From: Damh-18 sp964570795
GTDB lineage: Bacteria > Patescibacteriota > Minisyncoccia > Phycocordibacterales > UBA918
Length of the DNA: 64,000 bases
Reading direction: 5' to 3'
NCBI GenBank assembly: GCA_964570795.1
Contig: CAZMYZ010000004.1
Coordinates: 3,861-67,860 of the forward strand
Shown one piece after another: positions 27,101 to 34,933 of this stretch (position 1 is its first letter; the number at the start of each line of letters is the position of its first letter). A program made the position numbers and the translations under genes. Below the pieces are notes generated by a model. That model worked only from the letters and a program-made list of their open reading frames with translations. It searched no databases and was not told where the DNA came from.

Positions 27101-28642
27101 CTTGGGGGTGACCCAAAAGCCCATATACTTCCCCAGCATAAGTCGCGTCTGCGCATCAAGCCCTGGAATTGCGCTAAAGATAACCATCGTAATCGGCACG
27201 AGAATCCACTGGAGCGCCATCACAATATAGAGGAAACGACTCTTTCCTTCGGGGCGCTTTGGAATCAGTGTGAGTGAAATCATCGAAGAAATCACGAGCC
27301 CAAACATCGCAAGGATGAGGAGGTCTCGTACGACAATAGGAAGATTGTATGAGAGTACTGTCTCGTGAAAGACACGTCCACCAAAAAAGATTGGTGCCCA
27401 TCCGAGAATAATGAGCATGATGGGGTTCGTCACCATAGACCAATATCCTTCTGCTTGCTGCAAAGCAATTTTAATGCGACGACCACGGGGAATATTTTTG
27501 TTCTTCGTGAAGTGGTACACAATGTATACAAAGTTCTCGACACCATAGGTCCACCTACGATGTTGCTTGTAGATATTTTTAATTGTGCCGAAGAAGGTTG
27601 GTGCGGCATTGGCGTCCATAGAGACCGGGTACGAAAGAGGAATTACGTCATACTCACCATCATTCGCAAGGAGGAGATTCCAGTAAATGCGAGAGTCCTC
27701 GGAAACCATGTTGGTCTGCCAGTACCCTATTTCATACAGTGCCTGGAATGAAACCGAGTGCGAAGAAAAGGTCGCCATACGCTCGGGGCGCTCTTGCTGC
27801 ACCATTTCCCAAAATGTTGAAGACATTGCCACCACACGTGCGAGCGAAGACGCCTCCCACATATTGTTATTGAAGATCGGCACCGGCTGAAATGAACTCT
27901 TAAGAGGGCGTTCTGCGGTCATGAAGTGCCACACAAGACAGTTGAAATAGTCGGGGTACACCACCGTGTCGATATCGAAGATTGATACGAGGGTATGATT
28001 GTAGCGAATACCATGAGGATCGAGCACCTTTTTGCGTACATCTTCTGCGGCCCAGGTGGCATTAGAGCCCTTGCCTGCCATCTCGCCCGGAATATCAGCA
28101 GGATGTGCGGAAATATGAAAACTACCAAAGGTATTCCCCCACTTTTCTTTCATGCGCTCCGCTGCAAGCGTAGCCCCTTCACCAGCACGCTCCTCACGTG
28201 CAAGCACAACAATCATACTCTTCTTGTCGTAGCGTGCTTGTGCGAGCGACGCGAGCGATGCATCAATCACCTCCTCCGGCTCATTGTAGTACGGGAGAAT
28301 AATGAGTTGATACAGATGCTCATATTCAAAACGCTCTGCCATTGTCTTCCAATCCACGTCCATGTGGTGGCGGAGACGTTTCCAATTATGACGAAGATGA
28401 TATGAGAGGAAGGCAGTCTTAAGAACCCAAAATACAGAAAATGCGATGATGAAGTACGCTGCAAAAAAAGGTGTATAGATAGACATGAGCACCATACCCA
28501 CAAGTGCCGACCACGAAGCTGCGCCAGGGAGAATCTCAAGGAAACGATACAATACTCGGTCTTTACCGATGAGTTCTGGTGCGCGTCCGACTTTAAAATC
28601 AGGTCGATTTGCGTACGGGAGCAGATGCGAATGTTTTGCCAT
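27092..28642 (-). CDS. membrane-bound processive-type family 2 glycosyltransferase
   Basis: 516 aa from Met at 28642 (fixed by the promoter nine bases upstream). Two N-terminal membrane helices (~45-85), a cytosolic GT-A domain, then four or more C-terminal helices. GT2 motifs: LIILPYYNEPEEVIDASLAS, DxD in SIFDIDTVVYPDYF, acidic acceptor motif VSEDSRIYW, and QHRRWTYG, the QxxRW signature of processive polysaccharide synthases. Likely builds or extends a cell-surface glycan; sugar and linkage cannot be told. It is preceded by terminator 28674-28710. Confidence 0.85.
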   Translation of the reverse strand: MAKHSHLLPYANRPDFKVGRAPELIGKDRVLYRFLEILPGAASWSALVGMVLMSIYTPFFAAYFIIAFSVFWVLKTAFLSYHLRHNWKRLRHHMDVDWKTMAERFEYEHLYQLIILPYYNEPEEVIDASLASLAQARYDKKSMIVVLAREERAGEGATLAAERMKEKWGNTFGSFHISAHPADIPGEMAGKGSNATWAAEDVRKKVLDPHGIRYNHTLVSIFDIDTVVYPDYFNCLVWHFMTAERPLKSSFQPVPIFNNNMWEASSLARVVAMSSTFWEMVQQERPERMATFSSHSVSFQALYEIGYWQTNMVSEDSRIYWNLLLANDGEYDVIPLSYPVSMDANAAPTFFGTIKNIYKQHRRWTYGVENFVYIVYHFTKNKNIPRGRRIKIALQQAEGYWSMVTNPIMLIILGWAPIFFGGRVFHETVLSYNLPIVVRDLLILAMFGLVISSMISLTLIPKRPEGKSRFLYIVMALQWILVPITMVIFSAIPGLDAQTRLMLGKYMGFWVTPKSR

Positions 28643-28651
28643 GTAGATTGG

Positions 28652-28657
28652 AGTATA
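28652..28657 (-). promoter_or_regulatory. -10 box of the glycosyltransferase gene
   Basis: TATACT nine bases before the ATG at 28642; no good -35 hexamer at 17 bases. Confidence 0.5.
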
Positions 28658-28673
28658 GCGCATTTTAGGGATA

Positions 28674-28710
28674 AAAAAAGCCCCGACAGTTTTGCTGTCG
28701 GGGCTTTTTT
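28674..28710. terminator. terminator after the tRNA-Thr cluster
   Basis: 16-bp perfect stem (AAAAAAGCCCCGACAG and complement) with 5-base loop; ends the minus-strand rpsB-tsf-tRNA transcript before the glycosyltransferase promoter. Confidence 0.85.
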
Positions 28711-28737
28711 AAAAGTAGTCACTATTCATTTTTGAGA

Positions 28738-28902
28738 GCCGTCTCTCGGGCTTGAACCGAGGTGAGAAAGTCCGGGGGACTTTCGCAAGACCTTGAGCAG
28801 TTGCTGCGAAAGGTGTACAGCGTCTGTAAGACGATACGGTTTACAAAACTTTGTGACAGTTCCCCGAACTGTCACAACTCTCCCACCTTCGCTAAGACTA
28901 GC
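28738..28902 (-). pseudogene. interrupted tRNA-Thr-like repeat unit 1
   Basis: Homologous to the intact tRNA-Thr at 29102-29173. The T-arm and 3' acceptor strand (first 26 bases from 28738) are identical and a 14-base anticodon-loop segment is shared (at 28835). The 5' half is recognisable (GTCTTAGC, then GG-TGG-AGAG) but mutated, so the acceptor no longer pairs fully. Two extra stretches replace normal parts: a perfect 12-bp hairpin (TTGTGACAGTTC, GGG, complement) where the anticodon stem should begin, and ~70 bases rich in small hairpins in the variable region. Unlikely to make a working tRNA. Being next to a scaffold gap, a misassembly is possible. Confidence 0.6.
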
Positions 28903-28924
28903 CTCACTTATTTCTTTTCTTTGA

Positions 28925-28977
28925 GCCGTCTCTCGGGCTTGAACCGAGGTGAGAAAGTCCGGGGGACTTTCGCAAGA
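28925..28977 (-). pseudogene. interrupted tRNA-Thr-like repeat unit 2, cut by gap
   Basis: Repeats the first 53 bases of unit 1 exactly (T-arm, acceptor strand and start of the extra segment) 187 bases downstream, then runs into the N gap. The spacer GCCTCACTTATTTC appears before this copy and again after the gap, confirming a tandem arrangement. Confidence 0.6.
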
Positions 28978-29077
28978 NNNNNNNNNNNNNNNNNNNNNNN
29001 NNNNNNNNNNNNNNNNNNNNNNNNNNNNNNNNNNNNNNNNNNNNNNNNNNNNNNNNNNNNNNNNNNNNNNNNNNNNN
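28978..29077. other. assembly gap (100 N)
   Basis: Exactly 100 N, a conventional placeholder for unknown length, flanked by copies of the tRNA-Thr repeat unit. If the unit is 187 bases, one copy would need a gap of 110. Confidence 0.95.
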
Positions 29078-29101
29078 GCCTCACTTATTTCTTTTCTTTG
29101 A

Positions 29102-29173
29102 GCCGTCTCTCGGGCTTGAACCGAGGACCTACGGTTTACAAAACCGTTGCTCTACCAACTGAGCTAAGACGGC
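29102..29173 (-). tRNA. tRNA-Thr (anticodon UGU)
   Basis: 72 bases. 7-bp acceptor GCCGTCT/AGACGGC, D-arm AGCTCAGTTGGTAGAGC, anticodon stem ACGGT/ACCGT with loop TTTGTAA (anticodon TGT), T-arm CTCGG-TTCAAGC-CCGAG. The discriminator is U and CCA is not encoded. Lies downstream of the 29278 gene. The T-box of thrS has TGGG in its bulge, which could pair with a U-CCA end with one wobble. Confidence 0.97.
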
Positions 29174-29277
29174 TCAAAGAAAACAAAACTTCTACTTTTC
29201 TATACTTCCTTCTCCGTACAAAAAATGCGCATATGCGCACGGGTTGTATTATGGAAGAAATCTTCCAAAAATGCAAC

Positions 29278-29712
29278 CTAGTGATGCGGATGGCCGCGCA
29301 ACTCCTTTTCCCTCCGCACACGCTTCTCATCCTCGGTAAGTGCAGTCTCTACCTTGTGAAGTGCAATCTCTTCGAGTTTGGTACGGGTAGTACTTTCGCG
29401 TTCGGCACGCTTTGCGAGCGTTTTGTTGATACGCATCACATTCCGCAAGCCTTTCTCTGCACGTTTCGTACACTCAAGTACGCTGCGCAAAATTGTATGG
29501 AAGAGATAATGCGCCACCTGGCGAATGAAATCACGCCCGGTGTAATTGAGCGCCGTATGCAGATATTTTGTTGCCTTGAGGACCACAAAGTCAGTCCGAA
29601 TACGAAGATGTTCGCCAAAGCGCTTGCCGCGCTTTCCCTCAATACGAAAGAGTATCGTGAGGAAAAGCACAGACAAAACACTTACCAAAAATACTATCAG
29701 AAGAGTACTCAT
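29278..29712 (-). CDS. small membrane protein with basic coiled-coil tail
   Basis: 144 aa. N-terminal membrane helix (LLIVFLVSVLSVLFLTILF), then a basic, helical cytoplasmic region (RTDFVVLKATKYLHTALNYTG, later AERESTTRTKLEEIALHKVE) likely to form a coiled coil, ending His-rich. Starts 4 bases after the tsf stop, so it is translated from the rpsB-tsf message. Not recognised as a named family; the tight coupling to a ribosomal operon and reasonable composition support a real gene. Confidence 0.65.
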   Translation of the reverse strand: MSTLLIVFLVSVLSVLFLTILFRIEGKRGKRFGEHLRIRTDFVVLKATKYLHTALNYTGRDFIRQVAHYLFHTILRSVLECTKRAEKGLRNVMRINKTLAKRAERESTTRTKLEEIALHKVETALTEDEKRVRREKELRGHPHH

Positions 29713-29716
29713 TACC

Positions 29717-30301
29717 CTATTTTACTGAAAGTCGTGAGATTGCGCTAATGACAACGTTTTCACCAAACTTTTGAATTGCATTACTAACCAAGGTACCAAT
29801 GGTGGTATCAGGGTTCTTAATGAATGGCTGCTCCATAAGGATACGATCCTTGAAGTATGCATCGAGTTTTCCTGCGAGAATTTTCTCCTGCATCTCTGCT
29901 GGCTTGTCCTTTACTTCTTCAATGAAGACTTCCTTTGCTTTTGCGAGTACCTCATCGGTTACTTCAGCGCGCGTAATGTAGAGTGGGTTTTGTGCAGCAA
30001 CATGCATCGCAATCTCACGTGCAAGTGCGCTAAATTCTACATTCTTTGCAACAAAGTCTGTCTCACAAGAAAGTTGTACCAATGCTGCAACTTCGTGTGT
30101 TGCATGTACATAACTCCCAATCGCACCAGCACCGAGTTCACGATCTGATTTCTTGAGCGCAATTTCCCCTCCCTTCTTTTGAAGGATAATCTTAGCTTTC
30201 TCCATATCACCTCCTGCTTCCTCGAGTGCCTTCTTGCACTGCATGACAGAGATGCCGGTCAAATCTCGTAATTCCTTAAGTTGTGCTGATGTGATTTCCA
30301 T
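29717..30301 (-). CDS. tsf: elongation factor Ts, short form
   Basis: Nucleotide exchange factor for EF-Tu. 194 aa versus ~280 in E. coli: N-terminal UBA-like domain (LKELRDLTGISVMQCKKALEEAGGD), the TDFVAKN contact motif (CETDFVAKNVEF) and a single reduced core subdomain with a short C-terminal helix (MEQPFIKNPDTTIGTLV). Separated from rpsB by a weak terminator hairpin (30333-30357), which may lower its expression relative to rpsB. Confidence 0.97.
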   Translation of the reverse strand: MEITSAQLKELRDLTGISVMQCKKALEEAGGDMEKAKIILQKKGGEIALKKSDRELGAGAIGSYVHATHEVAALVQLSCETDFVAKNVEFSALAREIAMHVAAQNPLYITRAEVTDEVLAKAKEVFIEEVKDKPAEMQEKILAGKLDAYFKDRILMEQPFIKNPDTTIGTLVSNAIQKFGENVVISAISRLSVK

Positions 30302-30332
30302 AAATAAAAGAGCAAATTAAATAATAGAATAC

Positions 30333-30357
30333 AAAAGGCCACTTAATAGTGGCTTTT
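30333..30357 (-). terminator. attenuating hairpin between rpsB and tsf
   Basis: 11-bp stem with one G-U pair, 4-base loop, A- and T-tracts on both sides. Inside an operon, so partial read-through is expected. Confidence 0.55.
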
Positions 30358-30361
30358 TATA

Positions 30362-31108
30362 TTAACGACGTACTTCTTCGCGACGTGTTACAGGTGCGGG
30401 AGTAAACTGCGCAACACCACTCGTGTATGCGGTTACCAATTCATCAAGGATAAATGAAACACTTGATTGGAGTGCATCGTTTGCAACGATTGGATAGGTA
30501 ATGGGTCGAAGATTCGTGTCTGAACTTGCAACAGCGATAATAGGGATATTGAGATCTGAAGCTTCTTCTACTGCGATAGAATCGTGACGTGGGTCAACAA
30601 TAATAAGTGCGTATGGAAGACGGTCCATGTGCTGAATACCTGAAAAGTTGTGCGTAAGTTTGTCGAGTTCGCGACCAATAACGACACGCTCCTTCTTAGT
30701 ATACTTACGCTCAAGTTCTCCTGATTCTCCTTGTGCTACCAAATCCTTGAGGCGTTGTATACGCTTCTTGATTTCAGAAAAGTTAGTAAGCATACCACCT
30801 ACCCAGCGGTTAACGACGAATGGCATCTTTGCATGTTCTGCGTGTGCCTTTACCGTTGCGGTGATTTCTTCCTTTGTACCTACAAAAAGAATAGTCTTTC
30901 CTGCCTTACCCGCTTCGAGACAGAAGTTCTTTGCATTCTCGAGTGCAAGGGCAGTTTGTTCAAGATCAATAATGTCGGTTCCCTGCTTGTTCCCAAAAAT
31001 AAATGAGGTAGCAGTTGGGTGACGACGTGACTTTGTAAAGCCAAAGTGTGCACCAACGTCAAAAAGACGCTCGATAAGTGATTTCTCCGATGTGTGATTT
31101 ATATTCAT
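30362..31108 (-). CDS. rpsB: 30S ribosomal protein S2
   Basis: 248 aa from Met at 31108. Conserved S2 blocks: LFDVGAHFGFTKSRRHPT, GKTILFVGTKEE, FVVNRWVGGMLTNFSEIKKRI, ALIIVDPRHDSIAVEEA, PIIAVASSDTNLRPITYPI. An upstream in-frame ATG (31126) adds six residues and is less likely. An extended -10 (TGG-TACTAT, about 31137-31145) lies ~33 bases upstream, just behind the prfA stop, so rpsB has its own promoter. Confidence 0.97.
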   Translation of the reverse strand: MNINHTSEKSLIERLFDVGAHFGFTKSRRHPTATSFIFGNKQGTDIIDLEQTALALENAKNFCLEAGKAGKTILFVGTKEEITATVKAHAEHAKMPFVVNRWVGGMLTNFSEIKKRIQRLKDLVAQGESGELERKYTKKERVVIGRELDKLTHNFSGIQHMDRLPYALIIVDPRHDSIAVEEASDLNIPIIAVASSDTNLRPITYPIVANDALQSSVSFILDELVTAYTSGVAQFTPAPVTRREEVRR

Positions 31109-31159
31109 AATTAAAAATACGCCCATTAAAAGAGCAGTCGGATAGTACCACGGTACCCC

Positions 31160-32146
31160 CTATTCCGCAATGGCGTCGCCCCCTTCCCCCGCTTCGGCCT
31201 GCTGCAAGGATTCCACCACATCAGCAAGATTCCCTGCGAGGATTTCGTGGATATTGTGCCATGAAACTTTGATACGATGGTCGGTGATACGGTTTTGAGG
31301 CACATTATAGGTGCGGATTTTTTCTGAGCGATCACCGGTACCTATCTGGGACTTCCTCGTAGCGGCATGCTTTTTTGATTCTTCTTCCTCATGCACCATT
31401 TCCAATTTTGCAATGAGCATTGCCATCGCCTTTTCACGATTTTTCAACTGACTGCGCTCTGACTGGCAACGCACATCGATACCTGTAGGGCGATGAATGA
31501 GACGCACGGCGGTTTCCACTTTATTAACGTTCTGTCCTCCCGCTCCTCCTGAGCGAGAAAACTCCATATCGAAGTCACTCGGGTTCACCTCAATGGTAGG
31601 CTTCCTGCGCATAGGGAGAATCACGACAGATGCAGTGGAGGTATGAATACGCCCCATTTTCTCCGTCACAGGGATACGCTGCACACGATGCACGCCCGTT
31701 TCGTAGCGGAGCGCATCATAGACGTCGTTACCCAGTATTTCAAAAGTCGCTTCTTTAAAGCCTCCCTGCGATGCACGTGACTCCGATGCCGTAGTAGTTT
31801 GCCAACCCTTCATCTCGGCGTACTTAAGATACATATAGGCGAGTTCTTCCGCAAAGAGGGCTGCCTCCTCTCCCCCGGCACCAGCACGCACTTCAAGGAG
31901 TACGCCGTACGGCTTTGCTTCCTCGACTTTTGAGTCCTCAATAATGCGCTCCATTTCAGTATAGAGATGGGCCGTTTGTTCATCGAGGGAGGCAATTTCT
32001 TCCTGCACCAATTCTGCCATGGTGGGGTCAGTAGCAAGTTCTTCCGCCTCAAGGCGTTTTACACGAAGCGCATCAAACTGCCCACAGAGAAACTGCGTCT
32101 TGTGATTTTCCCGAAAGAGGGCAAGTTGTTCGTCTTTAAATTCCAT
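31160..32146 (-). CDS. prfA: peptide chain release factor 1
   Basis: 328 aa. Class I release factor: GGQ motif in SGGAGGQNVNKVETAVRL, and the stop-codon tripeptide PVT in RIPVTEKMGRIHTS. The P-x-T form marks RF1 (UAA/UAG) rather than RF2 (SPF). The N-terminal domain is shorter than in E. coli (360 aa). -10 TATAGT preceded by TGT lies only four bases before the ATG. RF2 is not in the window; UGA stops used here imply it exists elsewhere. Confidence 0.95.
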   Translation of the reverse strand: MEFKDEQLALFRENHKTQFLCGQFDALRVKRLEAEELATDPTMAELVQEEIASLDEQTAHLYTEMERIIEDSKVEEAKPYGVLLEVRAGAGGEEAALFAEELAYMYLKYAEMKGWQTTTASESRASQGGFKEATFEILGNDVYDALRYETGVHRVQRIPVTEKMGRIHTSTASVVILPMRRKPTIEVNPSDFDMEFSRSGGAGGQNVNKVETAVRLIHRPTGIDVRCQSERSQLKNREKAMAMLIAKLEMVHEEEESKKHAATRKSQIGTGDRSEKIRTYNVPQNRITDHRIKVSWHNIHEILAGNLADVVESLQQAEAGEGGDAIAE

Positions 32147-32197
32147 ATTTCTACTATAACATTTTCCAAAGTATTAGTTTGGCAAATTTCAGGCAGC

Positions 32198-32236
32198 AAA
32201 AAGCCGGGTGTGCGCGAAGCGCACACCCGGCTTTTT
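32198..32236 (-). terminator. rpmE terminator
   Basis: 18-bp perfect stem (AAAAAGCCGGGTGTGCGC and complement), GAA loop, right after the rpmE stop. Confidence 0.9.
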
Positions 32237-32238
32237 CC

Positions 32239-32508
32239 TTACGCCTTCTTTCCCTTTGCCTTTGACTTCTCGACGCGAGCCTTGAAGCGCTCTACGCGTC
32301 CTGCAGTGTCCATCACCTTTTCCTGTCCGGTATAGAATGGGTGTGATGCACTTGAAACGTCTACAAACGCAATCGGATATTCGTTGCCGTCTGTCCACTT
32401 TTCAGTCTTATCGGTGTGAATAGTAGAACCCACGAGAAATCGCTCGCCACTTGAGTTGTCGTGGAAAATAACGGTTCGGTAGTTCTTTGGATGTATATCT
32501 GCTTTCAT
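32239..32508 (-). CDS. rpmE: 50S ribosomal protein L31, zinc-free (type B-like)
   Basis: 89 aa from Met at 32508, set by the promoter nine bases upstream. Starts MKADIHPKNY and has SGERFLVGSTI, KWTDGNEYPIAFVDVSSASHPFYTGQEK, the L31 signature. The CxxC zinc ligands of type A L31 are absent, so this is the zinc-independent form. Long basic C-terminal tail (KARVEKSKAKGKKA). Confidence 0.93.
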   Translation of the reverse strand: MKADIHPKNYRTVIFHDNSSGERFLVGSTIHTDKTEKWTDGNEYPIAFVDVSSASHPFYTGQEKVMDTAGRVERFKARVEKSKAKGKKA

Positions 32509-32517
32509 AGTCGTGAC

Positions 32518-32545
32518 ACTATACCAGAATTGCTTTATTTGGCAA
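32518..32545 (-). promoter_or_regulatory. leaderless promoter of rpmE
   Basis: TTGCCA (32540-32545), 16-base spacer ending TGG, TATAGT (32518-32523), 9 bases to ATG. Confidence 0.7.
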
Positions 32546-32590
32546 CCTATAACGACCCGATGCGAGTAGACTGTAGCAAAAAAATATAAA

Positions 32591-32712
32591 GAGTGTGTTT
32601 CAAAAACCTCACAGACGAGGCGCACAAGCGAGAAAATGCGAGGCGTATTTAATATACGATGAGTGTTTTCGAGCGTAGTGCAACGCTGTATGTGGGGTTT
32701 TTGGACATACTC
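32591..32712 (-). repeat. long composite stem-loop with Q3 insert, 3' of the lytic transglycosylase gene
   Basis: Outer arms GAGTGTGTTTCAAAAACCTC.. (32591-32614) and 32686-32712 form a ~22-bp imperfect stem whose second arm starts at the stop codon. The conserved inner hairpin is 32640-32662 (GAGGCGTAT, loop, ATACGATGA), closed by GAAAAT/GTTTTC. Compared with Q1/Q2 the inner stem has a compensatory C-G to T-A change. Confidence 0.65.
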
Positions 32713-34076
32713 TACTGATTATTCAAGAAATCGATATTATCTTGATACACCTCAGCATGACCAAGTACGCTTGCCGCATAGCCGAGGCCGTATGTAGCCC
32801 AGTTTCCTCCTGCATAATAGCGACCTGCTGCCTCACGCTCTGCGGAATATCCGCCACGCGCTGCACCCAAGTCCTGCAAGAAGAGCGCCGTAGCCATAAT
32901 CGCGTGCTGCGGATTCCATGGGTCGCCTACAGGAACACCAAATGCAGTAGCAATACGTCCCTCGTACCCTTTCCATGTTGATGGAATAAACTGCGTTGGA
33001 CCCATCGCGCCACCATACCCTACTGATTGCGGACATGAAACAGGAGTAAGGTATGGGTCACGTCCCAAACGCTTCATCATATCCATAAAGTACGGCACAT
33101 CGCGGTCAGGTTTCATGACGTTTGCAAAAGGTGTGCCAGTGTTTTTCCCTTTTCCTGCCCCCGTTGTTGCATCAACAAGCAGACACTGCCCCACATTTAC
33201 ACCGAGATTTGATTCCTGACGCAAAATACCAAGAATAAATGCGGCACGCACACCGGTGTAGCGTGACGCCTCCTGTGCATAGGCGAGTGCATCCTTGAAT
33301 GGAATACCACCACCGTCAACACCACGCAAACGGAAGAGTGCTGCATTGATTTGATTTGCCTTTGCTTGCCTATCAGCCACTATTTGCTCGTATGACTTTG
33401 CTTCTTGCTTCGTCGCGGCGAGTAATTCCTTCTTTTCTTGCTCCGTCTTTGCAATCGTCTTCTTTTTTGTTTCTACATCATACTTTGCGTCGAGTTCCTG
33501 ATCTTGAATTTCACCAAGTCGCTCACGTTCCTCCTCAGTCTCTGCAATAGTTTCTCGCACCGTATAAAAATGATCTTCAAGCCCTTTCTGGATAGCAAGG
33601 AATGAATCGAGATCGACAAAAAACTCAGAGAGATTTTTACTGTCGAGAATCACCTCTGCAAGTGAGTAATCATCGAGTTCATTGGTGCGGCGAATGAGTT
33701 GTGCGAGGGACTCCTTGCCTTCGTCGATAAGCACCTCAAGATCATCGATTTTCCGACTCCGCACATTGATGTCTTTGGTGAGTTGTGAGATGGCGATATT
33801 TTTTGATTTAATCGTTGCTTCTGCTGCTTTGATTTTTGCGGTAAGTGCCTTCACATCACCGTCGATAGTGCTTACCTTGTCGCGTGTGCCGGTGAGAATC
33901 CCCTGCCATTTTGCAATTTCAGCATTACAAAGGGCAAGGTCAATTTTGAGTTGCTCTTCTGTCTTCCCGGTCACATCGTCATTACAAATTGCCGGTGCCT
34001 GACCCTGCACAAAAGAGGGCAGAAAAAAACTGCCACTAACAAAAATCGCTATAAGTACCAAAATCCTGATATACAT
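32712..34076 (-). CDS. secreted coiled-coil lytic transglycosylase
   Basis: 454 aa from Met at 34076 (-10 TATACT 13 bases upstream). Signal peptide ~1-25. Residues ~35-250 are a long coiled coil with EQLKIDLALCNAEIAKWQ and ETEEERERLGEI heptads, like the regulatory coiled coil of cell-division peptidases. The C-terminal ~170 residues are a lysozyme-like domain: GILRQESNLG supplies the catalytic Glu and GAMGPTQFIPSTW is the MltB-type block. Predicted to cleave peptidoglycan glycan strands outside the membrane. Its 3' end overlaps the Q3 stem-loop. Confidence 0.88.
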   Translation of the reverse strand: MYIRILVLIAIFVSGSFFLPSFVQGQAPAICNDDVTGKTEEQLKIDLALCNAEIAKWQGILTGTRDKVSTIDGDVKALTAKIKAAEATIKSKNIAISQLTKDINVRSRKIDDLEVLIDEGKESLAQLIRRTNELDDYSLAEVILDSKNLSEFFVDLDSFLAIQKGLEDHFYTVRETIAETEEERERLGEIQDQELDAKYDVETKKKTIAKTEQEKKELLAATKQEAKSYEQIVADRQAKANQINAALFRLRGVDGGGIPFKDALAYAQEASRYTGVRAAFILGILRQESNLGVNVGQCLLVDATTGAGKGKNTGTPFANVMKPDRDVPYFMDMMKRLGRDPYLTPVSCPQSVGYGGAMGPTQFIPSTWKGYEGRIATAFGVPVGDPWNPQHAIMATALFLQDLGAARGGYSAEREAAGRYYAGGNWATYGLGYAASVLGHAEVYQDNIDFLNNQ

Positions 34077-34134
34077 ACGTCTTCCCAATAGTATAGCAAT
34101 TTGAGTCACAGGTATCTACTTTCTCACCCACAGG

Positions 34135-34173
34135 AAAAAGCCCCGGGAACGCTTTGCGTTCCCGGGGCTTTTT
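34135..34173. terminator. rplY terminator
   Basis: 18-bp perfect stem (AAAAAGCCCCGGGAACGC and complement), TTT loop, 15 bases after the rplY stop. Confidence 0.9.
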
Positions 34174-34187
34174 CTCCAGTCCTGATA

Positions 34188-34814
34188 CTACTCAACTTCT
34201 TCAGTCTTTCCTTTCTTTTCTACTTCAATAGCACTAAGGTCTGCTACCACAGGAGCTTCTGCTTCTTCAGTTACCGCCTGTACGAGTGCTACCACCTCAT
34301 CTGCATCGTTTTCGAGCGTCACGTTTGCAGGAATGGTGAGATCACGTACATGAATCTGTTTTTCAAAATCATCAAGTCCGGATACATCAACGAGAATCTC
34401 CTTCGGGAGATTTGCAGGCATACAGGTGATTGATACTTCATGAAGTACCTTCGTAAGCGTACCGCCCTGCTTTACCGCTGGGGCCTCACCAACGAACTCG
34501 AGTGGTACATCGACGGTAATTTCCTTTCCAGCCTCAACTGCATAGAAATCAACATGAATCACTCCACCACGACGTGCATCAAAAGAAACATCGTTGACGA
34601 GTACTTCCTTTGGAGTCTTGAGACCGGTAAGCGTAATCACGCTTGATTCTCCAGCCTGCTTGAAGAGTTTCTCAAACTCAACTCGGTCAATCGTCAAAGC
34701 AGTTGCTTCTTCCTTTGGACCATACATAATTGCAGGAAGTTTTCCTGCATCGCGCAACTTCTCGAGTTTCTTTCCTCGCTCGGTACGCGCCTCAACGGTA
34801 AGTGAAAATGTCAT
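34188..34814 (-). CDS. rplY: 50S ribosomal protein L25/general stress protein Ctc
   Basis: 208 aa from Met at 34814 (MTFSLTVEARTERGKK). N-terminal 5S-rRNA-binding L25 domain with GKLPAIMYGP, then the C-terminal TL5/CTC beta domain (VDVPLEFVGEAPAVKQGGTL ... PKEILVDVSGL). The longer ORF start at 34859 would include the -10 region TATGGT and is rejected. Acidic C-terminal tail. Confidence 0.93.
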   Translation of the reverse strand: MTFSLTVEARTERGKKLEKLRDAGKLPAIMYGPKEEATALTIDRVEFEKLFKQAGESSVITLTGLKTPKEVLVNDVSFDARRGGVIHVDFYAVEAGKEITVDVPLEFVGEAPAVKQGGTLTKVLHEVSITCMPANLPKEILVDVSGLDDFEKQIHVRDLTIPANVTLENDADEVVALVQAVTEEAEAPVVADLSAIEVEKKGKTEEVE

Positions 34815-34901
34815 AATGTAATGCTTAATTGTGCCGATTACCATACCATACGTACACAAAACTTCAACCAGTGCGCATGGCTGGGTATTTTATTTGCTCG
34901 T

Positions 34902-34924
34902 ATAGCAAGGCGTCGCCTTGCTAT
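34902..34924. terminator. short palindrome between rplY and dehydrogenase genes
   Basis: 11-bp arms ATAGCAAGGCG and complement around one T; 3' of the dehydrogenase stop on the minus strand. A poor U-tract makes termination uncertain. Confidence 0.45.
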
Positions 34925-34933
34925 CAAGACTCC

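Noticed and set aside
28762..29748. 328-codon frame on the + strand across the N run
   Set aside because: It runs through 34 undefined residues, an intact tRNA on the other strand and the antisense of the 29278 gene; an artefact of the gap.
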